This document shows, one piece after another, positions 41,863 to 51,860 of a stretch of DNA of 64,000 nt; position 1 is the first letter of the stretch, and each line of letters opens with the position of its first letter. The stretch comes from Inquilinus sp. KBS0705 (GTDB lineage: Bacteria; Bacteroidota; Bacteroidia; Sphingobacteriales; Sphingobacteriaceae): contig VCCI02000001.1 in NCBI GenBank assembly GCA_005938025.2, positions 682,001-746,000 on the forward strand, read 5' to 3'. The position numbers and the translations under genes were made by a program. A model generated the notes under the pieces. It searched no databases. It saw only the letters and a program-made list of their open reading frames with translations, and was not told the DNA's origin.

Positions 41863-43218
41863 TTATTTTATGCCCGTTTGCCCTGTTATGATGGGTTGAA
41901 CTTTAGCTGCCTTTAACTTTTTAACAATGTCGGCACCAACATCCCGGCCTTGCTTGTTGCCATTTTCTATAGCATCTTTAAAGTGAATCCCGCCATAAAA
42001 CCGCGAAACCGATGCCTCCTCAGCAGCCTGTAAAAACGACTTAAAGCTACGTGGCCCAACGCCGTAAGGTATCTCGGTATCGTCGGTGTATTCAAAGTTA
42101 TCTCCCAATAAATAGGATAATACCACCGCCGACGCGTTGGAAAGCACCGCATGCCCGCTTGGGTATTCAGGAAAGGGAGGTGTTTGCAGTAATGGTATCC
42201 ACTTTACATCAATATAGCGGTTAATATAGGTTTCGGGCCGTATTCCGTTGCTGCGGTACTTTTCGTCCCAGCAGCTGATAAACGCATCCATCAAGGTAAT
42301 TCCCTCCAGGGCCATCACCTGTACCGATCTATCGAAACCAAGGTTGGCTTTTTTTACCACAAGCGCTGCTATATTCATCCAGTGGCCACCCGGGCTAATC
42401 TTTTTAAAGCCTATCATCATATGGCCGGATGTGGTTACCGCAAAGGGGTTACAATCCCAAAACGATGCGATATTTATCTGCTCGTCTGATGGTTTTTTAG
42501 AAGTGGTATATACCTGGTAAGCCTGCTTATAAAATTCGCTGGTGGTATCTGTGCTAAAAGGGGTAGGCCTTACGGGTATAAATTGCTTTGACGAGTCTAT
42601 CATCATGGGCCGTATGGTTTTCCAGTTGGGCTCCACCGCCTCAAAGTACATAGGTGGGGTAGGATACCAGTTTTGACCGCCTTTTACAGGCGTGTAGCGC
42701 AGTTTGCCGCTTAGGCGATTATAGTTGTCGCCTTTAGAATAATTGATCACCTTAGCGCTCATTTCTGTTGCTGCGGCAACCGATTGTTTAATCACCTCAT
42801 CGCTGATCTTGTTCTTTTTTAACAACTCAATGTATTTATCTTCATCATCCTGCAACATAAAACCCGAAGGGAGCATTTGTTTGCCGGTTTCTAATATGCA
42901 ATAAACGGCCGCAATACGGTAATCATAGGTAGCCGGGCTCACAGAAAGCGTGTTATCCTGATCATAGGTTTTTATAAAGCTTTTAAGCGGGATCATATCC
43001 TTGTTATGTAATGCTACCAGGTTATATGCCCCCAACATAAAGTAATTGTAATAGCGGGCGGCGGCGGGTGGGTTTACCACATCATGTATCATTACTGCCG
43101 AAACAGAATTTATAGCCTTGTCTAAAGCCAAATAATTGGGCAATGCGGCGTGTTTTTGTTGTGCATAGGCAAATTGCTGTGCAAATAAACAAGCTATAAG
43201 TAGTATCCTTTTGATCAT
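41863..43218 (-). CDS. PAP2/vanadium haloperoxidase-like exported protein
   Basis: This 451-residue protein has a signal peptide (ends near FAYAQQ). It carries the complete acid phosphatase/haloperoxidase signature in order: K-Y-R-S-N-G-I-R-P (Kx6RP), PSGH within PEYPSGHAVLS, and S-R-F-Y-G-G-I-H (SRx5H). These residues bind vanadate in haloperoxidases and phosphate in PAP2 phosphatases; which one cannot be told. Its ATG overlaps the stop of the VCBS/ASPIC gene (TAATG at 43218), so both are made together. Confidence 0.88.
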   Translation of the reverse strand: MIKRILLIACLFAQQFAYAQQKHAALPNYLALDKAINSVSAVMIHDVVNPPAAARYYNYFMLGAYNLVALHNKDMIPLKSFIKTYDQDNTLSVSPATYDYRIAAVYCILETGKQMLPSGFMLQDDEDKYIELLKKNKISDEVIKQSVAAATEMSAKVINYSKGDNYNRLSGKLRYTPVKGGQNWYPTPPMYFEAVEPNWKTIRPMMIDSSKQFIPVRPTPFSTDTTSEFYKQAYQVYTTSKKPSDEQINIASFWDCNPFAVTTSGHMMIGFKKISPGGHWMNIAALVVKKANLGFDRSVQVMALEGITLMDAFISCWDEKYRSNGIRPETYINRYIDVKWIPLLQTPPFPEYPSGHAVLSNASAVVLSYLLGDNFEYTDDTEIPYGVGPRSFKSFLQAAEEASVSRFYGGIHFKDAIENGNKQGRDVGADIVKKLKAAKVQPIITGQTGIK

Positions 43219-46200
43219 TAGTTCTCTTTATAAAATTGTATAGCCTGGTTAGATACACCAAGCATCAAATATTTAATACTATTTACAGTGATCTCATTAG
43301 CCGATTTTACATCACCTTCTACGGATAAGCCCACTATTCCCTGGGTTTTATACTCAAATCCACCTTTGCCATCGCCGGTTAAAAGGCAGCCATAGTTAGC
43401 ATCAAAGCTGCCCAACTTAAGCCTGTTATCGGCATGGTTGCCAAATAGCAGCAGGTCGGTTTTGCCATCATGGTTAAAATCGCCGGTAAGTATTTTTGAT
43501 ACCGATGAAAACTGCGCCTGTAAGGGCAGCACAGCCTTTACAAACTTGCCATTGCGGTTTAAAAAGCAGGTGGTTTGCGTTGTATTAATGCTTAATTTGC
43601 CTGCTTTAGCTAATTCATCCGCTGTAAAAATATCTTTCATGGTAGCATCGCAGTAAGCTTTGTACGACCTGAATTTTTTTCGCATCGGGAATATCTGATC
43701 ATTCAACTCGTCCCTGCTGATGAAGGGATAGCTAACGCCTTGCACGTAAAAGTTAAAGAATGGATCGATAGAGCCATTGTTGTCAAAATCGGCATAATAC
43801 AATTCGGCAGGTTCGGCATCGCTGGCGTGTATTTGGGTGTTGTTGCCCAGGTTGCCTGCAATTATATCCATTTTGCCATCACCATCTATATCTGCAATAG
43901 TTAGGCTGTTCCAAAAGCCGCTTTGGGGTTTCTCAAAGTAATCGCCGGTTTTGTCTATAAAGCCGCTTGTAGTATTAATGTATACCTGTATAGGCATAAA
44001 TTCGCCACAAAGCACAAGGTCTTTACGGCCATCGTTATTTAAATCGAACCATTGCGCATCTGTTACCATACCGGCCTTGTTAAATGGCGCAGTGGTATTA
44101 GTAAAAGTGCCGTCACCATTATTAGTTAACAGGTAGCTATCCGGGGTGACAGGGTAAAGGCCGGGTATAATACGCCCCCCGACGAAAATATCCATTTTGC
44201 CATCGTTGTTGTAATCGCAGGGGCGCACACAGCCTTTGCTATCTGAATTTAACTTGCGCAAGGCTGTGCTCGAAAAAGCGAAGTTGCCTTTACCATCGTT
44301 TAAGTATAGCTTATCCTGCAGTTCCGGCGAATTGGCCTCCAATAGCCCATAACCGCCTTTTGCCAGATATAGATCGGGGTAACCGTCGCCATTAGCATCA
44401 AAAAACGCTGCAGCCGATGTATTTTCGGCATTAAGGTCTGAAAGTTCTTTAGTAGTATATGTGCCACTCTTGCCTTGTATATATAATTTACCAGGGGTGG
44501 ATTGATCGCCGGATACAAAAAAATCTTCCAGGCCATCTTTGTTTATATCGGCTTTAGCTATTACAGGCCCTGTTTTCGAGCTCATGAACAGCATTAATGG
44601 CTGGCGTTTAAAATCGTTTATGGCATTTTCTGTATGCTTATAATCAACCAGCGGATCAACCTTACTAAACAGCTGATTTTTTATAGGGGGTGTGGTTAAT
44701 TGTTTTGCCTTAGCTGTAGGTTTGTAAACAATATCCAATCGCTGGTTAGCATTTACGTTGGTCAATAACTGGGTACTATTGTCGGGCCAAACTACCTTTA
44801 CAGAGTCAACTTGTTTCTGCTCACCCAACCCAAAGTTTAAAACCGTTGAAACGCATGATAAATACCCCCTGTTAGGGTTCATTTCCTGGTATTGTACCTT
44901 ATTATCGGCATATACATATACCTTGGCACCTATGGCAATTAGTTTGCTGCCTTTTGTACTTAAATTAACCGCTAAATAGTTGGTATTTAACGTCTCCCTA
45001 CTCATGTTTTTAAATACTGATGCGGGGTTGTTAATGTTGTTGGTAACAATGTCAAGGTCACCGTCATTATCCAGATCGGCGTATACCGCACCGCTTGATA
45101 TACCTGGTTGGGTAATACCCCAATCCTGCTTTTTATCGGTAAAGGTAAGGTCGTGGTTGTTTTTAAATATATAGTTAGATAGGGTGGTAGATGGCATAGC
45201 TTGCACCAGGTCCATCAATAAAGCGGGCTCCCTATCCATTGCTTTTTTCATTTTATAATCGCCCCAATAGCGTAAAAAGTCTTTGTTGGTATAGTCGCGT
45301 AAATAGCCGTTGCTTATAAAAATATCCTTATAACCATCATTATCAAAGTCGGCAATAAGGGGGCACCAGCTCCAATCGGTATTAGATACACCTGCTAACT
45401 GGCCTATTTCGCTAAAAGTGCCATCGCCATTGTTTAGTTGCAGCATGTTGCGCATAAACTGCTTGTATAGGTTTTGGTTAAGCATCAGCTCAAACGATTC
45501 GTAATTTTCCTGTAGCTGCAACAGCTTTTGCCTGCGGTTATCGGGCGGCAACATGTCCAGGGTCATAATATCGGGCAAGCCATCATTATTAATGTCGGCG
45601 ATATCAACCCCCATGGAGAATTGTGACAAATGGCGAAGCATTTTTTTCGATTCTTCGGTAAATGTGCCGTTACCGTTGTTAATATATATATAATCGGGTT
45701 CGTTGTAATCGTTAGTTACGTAAATATCTGGCAAGCCATCTTTGTTTATATCGGCTATGGCCACGCCCAAACCAAAAGTTAAGGGGTTTTGTATAATGCC
45801 TGCTTTTTTAGATACATCTACAAAATGATTGCCCTGGTTTTCAAATAGTTTATTACTGGCCAGTTCGTCGGTTTGGCCCTTAACCTGCGCCAGTTCGATA
45901 TTGTTAATTTTTTTAATGTTATGGTTCAGCAGGAACATATCCATGCGGCCATCATTATTATAGTCAAAAAATACAGTTTGTGTGCTATATCCGGGGTCGT
46001 CTAAGCCGTATTGTTTAGCTTTTTCTTCGAATTTATTGTGGCCTTTGTTAATGTACAGCTCGTTACGGCGTTTATCGTTATCGCCCAGGCCAGAGTAGCA
46101 AATGTAAATATCAAGTAACCCGTCGCCATTTACATCGGCCATTGTAACACCGGTTTTCCAGGCACCCGGCCTTCCGGCTAAGCCTCGGTTAGCATCATTG

Positions 46201-46538
46201 GTAATATCTTTAAACTTTAGGCCACCCAGGTTTAGGTAAAGCTTGTTGCCAGCCATGTTGCCGGTAAAAAAAAGGTCCTGTAACCCATCATTGTTAACAT
46301 CGCCAACCGCAACACCGCCGCCATTGTACAAGTACTCGTACGATAGTACATTCAGCTTCTCGTCTTCGCTAAGGTCGTTTCTGAAAGTGATATTTGTTTG
46401 TTGTGCGGGTAACAGGTTAAACAGCGGTTGTTGTGCCATTGCCGTGTTTTTACCAAGGTAAATTATACCAAGCGCAAGTACATTGATTTTAAGCCACTTT
46501 TTTACCGTGGGGTATAAGGTATACGGGCAATAATGCAT
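43218..46538 (-). CDS. Large VCBS/FG-GAP repeat protein with ASPIC/UnbV domain (CRTAC1-like)
   Basis: This 1106-residue exported protein has many FG-GAP/VCBS repeats with Ca-binding loops (VNNDGLQDLF, DVNGDGLLDIYI, DFDNDGYKDIF and others) on both sides of an ASPIC/UnbV domain at about residues 520-610 (GAKVYVYADNKVQYQEMN and NFGLGEQKQVDSVKVVWPD). It resembles the CRTAC1 group. The role is likely surface binding or a scaffold; no catalytic site is visible. Coupled to the haloperoxidase-like gene, and separated from SusD upstream by a strong terminator, so it has its own promoter. Confidence 0.9.
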   Translation of the reverse strand: MHYCPYTLYPTVKKWLKINVLALGIIYLGKNTAMAQQPLFNLLPAQQTNITFRNDLSEDEKLNVLSYEYLYNGGGVAVGDVNNDGLQDLFFTGNMAGNKLYLNLGGLKFKDITNDANRGLAGRPGAWKTGVTMADVNGDGLLDIYICYSGLGDNDKRRNELYINKGHNKFEEKAKQYGLDDPGYSTQTVFFDYNNDGRMDMFLLNHNIKKINNIELAQVKGQTDELASNKLFENQGNHFVDVSKKAGIIQNPLTFGLGVAIADINKDGLPDIYVTNDYNEPDYIYINNGNGTFTEESKKMLRHLSQFSMGVDIADINNDGLPDIMTLDMLPPDNRRQKLLQLQENYESFELMLNQNLYKQFMRNMLQLNNGDGTFSEIGQLAGVSNTDWSWCPLIADFDNDGYKDIFISNGYLRDYTNKDFLRYWGDYKMKKAMDREPALLMDLVQAMPSTTLSNYIFKNNHDLTFTDKKQDWGITQPGISSGAVYADLDNDGDLDIVTNNINNPASVFKNMSRETLNTNYLAVNLSTKGSKLIAIGAKVYVYADNKVQYQEMNPNRGYLSCVSTVLNFGLGEQKQVDSVKVVWPDNSTQLLTNVNANQRLDIVYKPTAKAKQLTTPPIKNQLFSKVDPLVDYKHTENAINDFKRQPLMLFMSSKTGPVIAKADINKDGLEDFFVSGDQSTPGKLYIQGKSGTYTTKELSDLNAENTSAAAFFDANGDGYPDLYLAKGGYGLLEANSPELQDKLYLNDGKGNFAFSSTALRKLNSDSKGCVRPCDYNNDGKMDIFVGGRIIPGLYPVTPDSYLLTNNGDGTFTNTTAPFNKAGMVTDAQWFDLNNDGRKDLVLCGEFMPIQVYINTTSGFIDKTGDYFEKPQSGFWNSLTIADIDGDGKMDIIAGNLGNNTQIHASDAEPAELYYADFDNNGSIDPFFNFYVQGVSYPFISRDELNDQIFPMRKKFRSYKAYCDATMKDIFTADELAKAGKLSINTTQTTCFLNRNGKFVKAVLPLQAQFSSVSKILTGDFNHDGKTDLLLFGNHADNRLKLGSFDANYGCLLTGDGKGGFEYKTQGIVGLSVEGDVKSANEITVNSIKYLMLGVSNQAIQFYKEN

Positions 46539-46627
46539 TTAATTAGGGTTGTTTAGCAATTACGATAATAGTATAAAAATAGTTGTTTTTTGCCTGCTAT
46601 ATTACAGGGGCGCCTTTTATTTTAAAC

Positions 46628-46663
46628 AAAAAAACAAGGCTATATACATAGCCTTGTTTTTTT
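46628..46663. terminator. Perfect 16-bp bidirectional terminator after susD
   Basis: AAAAAAACAAGGCTAT (46628-46643) pairs exactly with 46648-46663 over the loop ATAC, giving a U7 run in both directions. It ends the susC-susD transcript (minus strand) and separates it from the VCBS/ASPIC gene that starts at 46538. Confidence 0.88.
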
Positions 46664-46681
46664 AAATAGGGGTATTGTTTA

Positions 46682-48277
46682 TTATTTATCCCACCATACA
46701 CGGGCAGTAAATACATCACCACCTGTAAGCCTTTTAACAGCTTCGTTGTAATTGGCAGCGTTTGTTGAAGGTAAACCAAGTGGATACGGGATCCTGCGAG
46801 GTATAGAACCATCTGTAAACTGACCAATGTATTTAACAGGAGTTAAAACAGGGAATCCAGATCTTCTCCAGTTAGCCCAAGTTTCGTTGAAGTTGAATGT
46901 AGTTGAAGTTACTACATAGTACTCCATGTTAATTTGCTGTAAAGCAGTACCGGCAACTAAAGGATGCGCAGCAACATAGGTAGCTATTGTACCCGGCGCA
47001 ACAGTACCGGCTGCATTAAACTGGCTGATGGTTTGAATATCAGCAGCAAGTGCATTTGCGTAGTGTGTAGCAGCAACACCTGTGTTCCAACCTCTGGCAG
47101 CAGCCTCAGCTAATAACAGTTCGCTTTCGCCGTAAGTTAATAGCATGTTTATACGGCTACGATCATCGTAAACCTCGAAACGAGGGCGAGAGTATTTGCC
47201 ATCCGGAGCAGCAACATCGCCTGTTACAGCAGGATCTGCAGCTGTAGCACCAGGGTAACCAGGAGCTTTAGAAATATCAGTGCTGCCACCTTTAAGGTCG
47301 TAACCGTTAGGCATACCTACTTGCAGGTTGGCGGTATTGATACCGGCTGTTTGGGTTTCGTTAGCAGCTTTACCTGTACCGGCCGAAATTTCAGCAACTG
47401 CGCTAACACGAGGGTCGTTAGTTGATTGCAGGTAACCGATCAATACATTTGACCATCTTACTTCTCTGAAATCGTCTTTTACTAACAACGCGTTAACATC
47501 GCTATTGCTGTTACCGTTAGCTTCGTCGGCTTTTACTTTAGCATTATCATCAACTGACGACATTGTACCACCAGCATAAGCTTTTTCAGCATATTTCCTG
47601 GCAGTTGCAGGGTCAACTTTGGTAAGGCGCATTGCAGCTTTAAGCATTAACGAGTAACCCAGTTTTTTCCATTTAGTAATATCACCACCGTAAAACAGAT
47701 CTGAAGATGGTTTATCTTTAGATGGGTCAAGTGCAGCTGTTGCAGCGTCAAGCTGGCTAAGCATTGATGTATATATACTTTGTTGTGTATCAAAAACAGG
47801 AGTTACTATACCTGATTTTGCCTGGCCTTCCTGTGAAAAAGGAATGTCACCGTATGCATCAGTAATACGTTGTAATATCATCATTCGCATAATGGTACCA
47901 ACATTGTCAAGGTTTTTGTATTCAGCCTTGTCTTTGATCAGATTTTTCATCTCATCAACCAATGTAGCCGAACCAAAACTAGTGTTCCATGTGCGCTCTA
48001 AATAACCACGTCCGCTACCGGCGTACACATATTTATCACCATTACCATAGTAATCGTAAGTTGATGATAAGGATTGTACCCACATGCTTTGAAAAAGCAA
48101 TTGGTCGTATCCGCTGTTCGAAAACTTTATCTGTGCCTGGGCAAGTAAAAAGTTTGGCGGAAATATGCCTGCGTTTACCTTGGTAGGGTCGGTGTTTATT
48201 TGATCAAAGTTTTTAGTACAACCCGCTATAAAGGTGGCACCTACAAGCAGGCAACTATATATAAGTCGTTTTTTCAT
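46682..48277 (-). CDS. SusD/RagB-family outer-membrane glycan-binding lipoprotein
   Basis: This 531-residue protein has a lipobox with Cys20 (FIAGC). It shows the SusD-like_2 layout: RMMILQRITDAYGDIPFSQEG, TKWKKLGYSLMLKAAMRLTK, the YGESELLLAEAAARGW helix and the C-terminal TARVWWDK. It captures oligosaccharide for the SusC 5 bases upstream. It shares the WWDK end with the SusD at 27312, so the two pairs are paralogous. Confidence 0.95.
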   Translation of the reverse strand: MKKRLIYSCLLVGATFIAGCTKNFDQINTDPTKVNAGIFPPNFLLAQAQIKFSNSGYDQLLFQSMWVQSLSSTYDYYGNGDKYVYAGSGRGYLERTWNTSFGSATLVDEMKNLIKDKAEYKNLDNVGTIMRMMILQRITDAYGDIPFSQEGQAKSGIVTPVFDTQQSIYTSMLSQLDAATAALDPSKDKPSSDLFYGGDITKWKKLGYSLMLKAAMRLTKVDPATARKYAEKAYAGGTMSSVDDNAKVKADEANGNSNSDVNALLVKDDFREVRWSNVLIGYLQSTNDPRVSAVAEISAGTGKAANETQTAGINTANLQVGMPNGYDLKGGSTDISKAPGYPGATAADPAVTGDVAAPDGKYSRPRFEVYDDRSRINMLLTYGESELLLAEAAARGWNTGVAATHYANALAADIQTISQFNAAGTVAPGTIATYVAAHPLVAGTALQQINMEYYVVTSTTFNFNETWANWRRSGFPVLTPVKYIGQFTDGSIPRRIPYPLGLPSTNAANYNEAVKRLTGGDVFTARVWWDK

Positions 48278-48282
48278 CTTTG

Positions 48283-51200
48283 TTATTTTTTAAATTTAAA
48301 GTTTACATTTAACCCGTAAGTTCTAACAGCAGGTACGCTTGTACCTTCAATACCTGCATAGTTAATACCTGGAGCAAAGTTTGATTCCGGATCAATGTTA
48401 TCAGTATGTTTCATAATTGTCCATAAGTTTCTGGCAACTAATGAAAGTGTTATTGAGCTAAATGGTGAGTTCAGGACAGTTGATTTTGGCAATGCATAAC
48501 CAACAGTTACCTGGCGTAGTTTAATAAAGCTACCATCTAAAACGTTAACTGATGATATTGTACGGGCTAAGGTTTGGTAATAAGTTTGAGCAGGAACGTT
48601 AACGGTGTTTGCACCGCCGGCTTCTGTTACACCTACACCAACAACACCTGTTTCACGGCCTTCAAGCGTCATTTTGTTTAAACCGCGGAAGATGCTGTAA
48701 TAGTTGGTTGCAGATAATACCTTGTTACCAAAACGGTAGTCAACCAGGAAAGACAGGTTAAAGTTTTTATAGCTGAAATCGTTATTCCAACCACCATAAA
48801 ACTTAGGTATAACACTACCCATAGCTATACGGCCGGTAGCTTCGGGAAGGCCTTGTGCATCAAAAATGATGTTGCCGCTTCCGTCGCGTTTGTAATCATT
48901 AGCTAAAATTTGAGGACCTGCCATGCCTGCAATAAATGCAGTTGTAGCATTTAACGGGCGATAGGTGCCTAAACCAAGATTTGAGTTGGTAGCATCTGTT
49001 GATAAAACTTTATTTTGAACATAAGTAAAGTTGATAGAAGATGTCCAGTTGAAGTTGGCGGTCCTGAAAGGAGTGCCGTGTAACTCAACCTCTAAACCTT
49101 TGTTTTGAGTAGATGCAGTTGGGATGTAGTAATTAGTGTAACCGCTTGAGATATCAAGTGAACCTCTGATGATCTCATTTTTAGTTTTCTTAGTAAAATA
49201 AGTAACATCTAAACCAACACGGTCATTCAAGAATTTTAACGATGTACCAACTTCAAATTCGCTTAAAGTAAATGGTTTTAAGAAAATGTTTGGTAAGGTT
49301 CCATCAAAACTACCTGCGCTTGTACCATTAATTGAGTTTGCTACGCTGTAGTAAACCTGGTTGGCGTAAGTTGGCGCGCTGTTGCTTGTGTTAGCATATG
49401 ATACGCGTAATTTACCAAAGTCTAAACCATTGATGTGGGTAAGCTCTGAGAATATAAAGCTACCAGATACAGATGGTGTAAATATACCACGGCCAACTGA
49501 ACTTGATATACTGCTATATGCATCGTAACGACCGCTTGTGCTTAAAACTAAGTAGTTTTTGATGCCAAAATCAGCAGTGTAATACAATGAATTAGTTTGT
49601 AAGCTTGATACGTTTTGGTTTCCGCTATCTCTTGTTTTTCCGTTAGAAAGATCGTAGAAATAAGGGATGATGAAGTTGTTTGCGTTAACGTAAGTACCTG
49701 AAGAGTTACTTTTACGGATGTTACCACCCACAGACACATCAAGGTTTAACAGGTCTTTTACAAGATCGTGTTTAGCACCTAATAAAACGTCGGCGTTAAA
49801 CTCGGTGATTTGTGTAGTTTGGGTTGACATGCCACCGTTGTTGCCGGTATAAGCAGTACCGGTAGGGGTGATACCTAAACGGCCATCGTGAATTTTGTCG
49901 TAACCTACACGGCCCTGAGCATAAGCCCATGGTGTGAAGCTATATTTAGCAGACATTGACGATATTAAACGCTCGCGTGTGGTGTTGGTTACAAAATTGT
50001 AAGCAGCAAAATACGGGTTGGTTACATATATATCATCAGTAAATGATTGCTCTAAGCCTGTTGGGCCAACACCTGGTTTAAGGATGCTTTGCGCCTCGTT
50101 AGGTGCTAAGAACTGTACGTTGTTAGGGTTACCAGGTCCATCGCTTAAGCCCGAGCGGTTTTTTGCGTTATCTAAAATGTAATTAGCTATCAGGTTAATA
50201 TCCAGATTTTTAATTACTGTTTGAGAACCGTTAAAGTTGAAGGTTTTTCTGTTTAAACCACTGTTAGGTGTAATAGCGTGGTTGTTCAGGTCAGATAATG
50301 ATAAACGGAAAGCACCTGTTTCGTTACCACCGGTTAATGAAATTGTGTTGGTAAAGGTGTTTCCAACTTTATAAAATTTGGTATAATCATCGCTTGTTTT
50401 TGAGTAAGCATAAGTTTTACCATCAAACTGGATAACTTGTGAGCCATCAAGCTTGGCACCCCATGCTAAGTTACCAGAACTTAATGCACCGGCTGCTGTA
50501 AGCGGTTTAGTACCATTTAAACCCTGGCCATATTCGGTTTGGAAATCGGTATTATCTACCACTCTATCCATTTGGTAGTTGCTGTTGTATTCAACACCAA
50601 AGCCCGAATTTTTCTTACCACCTTTAGTAGTGATCAAAATAACACCGTTTACAGCACGTGTACCGTAAAGAGCCGATGCAGACTGACCTTTTAATACGGT
50701 CATGGTCTCAATATCATCAGGGTTAATGTTGCTGATACCGTCACCAAAGTCGGCACCGCCCCACTCGCCAGATTGGCCTCTTTGTGTGTTATCCATAGGT
50801 ACACCGTTTATTACAAATAACGGGCCGCCTGCAGTTGTACTGGTAACACCACGTAATAGTATACGCGCTGATGAACCAGGACCACCGTTTGTACCACTGA
50901 TACTTAAACCAGCAACACGGCCTTGTAATGAGTAAGCAACGTTGGTTTCTTTAGCAGTGTTTAAAAGGTCGCCTTTAACTGTGGTTACGGCGTAACCTAA
51001 TTTACGTTCGTCTTTCTTAATACCCAAGGCTGTTACTACAACCTCGTTAAGTTTGGTATTGCTAACTAAAGTAACCCTTAGCGGTTTACCGGTATAAGCA
51101 ACTTCTTGTGTTGTAAAACCTACGTAGCTAAATACTAAAGTTGAATTTGCAGGAGCATCAATACTGAATTGGCCGTTTGTGTTTGTTTGTGCACCGGTTG

Positions 51201-51441
51201 AAGTACCTTTTACCAAAACACTAACACCAACCAGTGGTTCGCCATTTTCGTCTGTTACCAAACCGGTTATTGGCACCGCTGTTTTATTGAATTTTACAAA
51301 TGCATTATTTGCAGGAGCCGCTATAGCTGGAGATTGCAAACTTGCAATTACCAAAAATGCCAGGGCTGTTTTAAGTATTGGCAGTGATTGTGACAGCCAA
51401 TGCCTATTTCTTACACCCATTGGATGTTTAAAAAATTCCAT
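48283..51441 (-). CDS. SusC/RagA TonB-dependent transporter (no STN domain)
   Basis: This 1052-residue protein has an N-terminal export signal, a carboxypeptidase-like regulatory domain (GLVTDENGEPLVGVSVLVK), TonB box/plug region with EVVVTALGIKKDERKLGYAV and VLKGQSASALYGTRAVNG, then a large beta-barrel ending in a TonB-dependent receptor C-terminus. It lacks the STN signalling domain found in the SusC at 28822, so its regulation is not by FecR. It imports glycan fragments with the SusD below. Confidence 0.95.
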   Translation of the reverse strand: MEFFKHPMGVRNRHWLSQSLPILKTALAFLVIASLQSPAIAAPANNAFVKFNKTAVPITGLVTDENGEPLVGVSVLVKGTSTGAQTNTNGQFSIDAPANSTLVFSYVGFTTQEVAYTGKPLRVTLVSNTKLNEVVVTALGIKKDERKLGYAVTTVKGDLLNTAKETNVAYSLQGRVAGLSISGTNGGPGSSARILLRGVTSTTAGGPLFVINGVPMDNTQRGQSGEWGGADFGDGISNINPDDIETMTVLKGQSASALYGTRAVNGVILITTKGGKKNSGFGVEYNSNYQMDRVVDNTDFQTEYGQGLNGTKPLTAAGALSSGNLAWGAKLDGSQVIQFDGKTYAYSKTSDDYTKFYKVGNTFTNTISLTGGNETGAFRLSLSDLNNHAITPNSGLNRKTFNFNGSQTVIKNLDINLIANYILDNAKNRSGLSDGPGNPNNVQFLAPNEAQSILKPGVGPTGLEQSFTDDIYVTNPYFAAYNFVTNTTRERLISSMSAKYSFTPWAYAQGRVGYDKIHDGRLGITPTGTAYTGNNGGMSTQTTQITEFNADVLLGAKHDLVKDLLNLDVSVGGNIRKSNSSGTYVNANNFIIPYFYDLSNGKTRDSGNQNVSSLQTNSLYYTADFGIKNYLVLSTSGRYDAYSSISSSVGRGIFTPSVSGSFIFSELTHINGLDFGKLRVSYANTSNSAPTYANQVYYSVANSINGTSAGSFDGTLPNIFLKPFTLSEFEVGTSLKFLNDRVGLDVTYFTKKTKNEIIRGSLDISSGYTNYYIPTASTQNKGLEVELHGTPFRTANFNWTSSINFTYVQNKVLSTDATNSNLGLGTYRPLNATTAFIAGMAGPQILANDYKRDGSGNIIFDAQGLPEATGRIAMGSVIPKFYGGWNNDFSYKNFNLSFLVDYRFGNKVLSATNYYSIFRGLNKMTLEGRETGVVGVGVTEAGGANTVNVPAQTYYQTLARTISSVNVLDGSFIKLRQVTVGYALPKSTVLNSPFSSITLSLVARNLWTIMKHTDNIDPESNFAPGINYAGIEGTSVPAVRTYGLNVNFKFKK

Positions 51442-51860
51442 ATTTAATTAATTTAAAAGGGGTTAATTTCAAAATATCCGTATGCCGGTATTTTGCTTAA
51501 ACAGTTTTAGTTTTTTTTAAGACACAGTTCCACCAGGTAACTATGCTTTGGGGAGGGGTTGGTATCTTTCTCTACATAGGCAACATTCAAATTTTTTTAA
51601 TAATTGCTAATATTTTGTTAGGTGTAATTTGTAACAAGCCACGCGGGCGCATTACTGCTTCCTTGGTATGGACAATTAAAAAACTACAATTGCCTACACC
51701 ATTTGTAAATATTATTTTAACAATTAGTACTTATAAGGATATTTTGTTGCAAATGCGGTAGTAAAGCAGCTATTAAAGTATGGCTTTAGGCTTTTTTGCA
51801 ATATTTAAGTAAAAGCGGAACTTGATTTTTGGGTAGAAAGTTAAAAGCCAATAGAAGTTG
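51442..51860. other. Intergenic region upstream of the second susC
   Basis: 419 bases between the susC start and the ECF sigma gene's stop. An imperfect inverted repeat AAAATATCC / GGTATTTT lies at 51471-51479 and 51487-51494, just upstream of susC, and may be a regulatory site. A 72-codon open frame at 51543-51761 has no homology features and is not called. Nothing else was recognised. Confidence 0.35.

Noticed and set aside
51543..51761. 72-codon open frame upstream of susC
   Set aside because: No recognisable protein features; lies in AT-rich promoter DNA.
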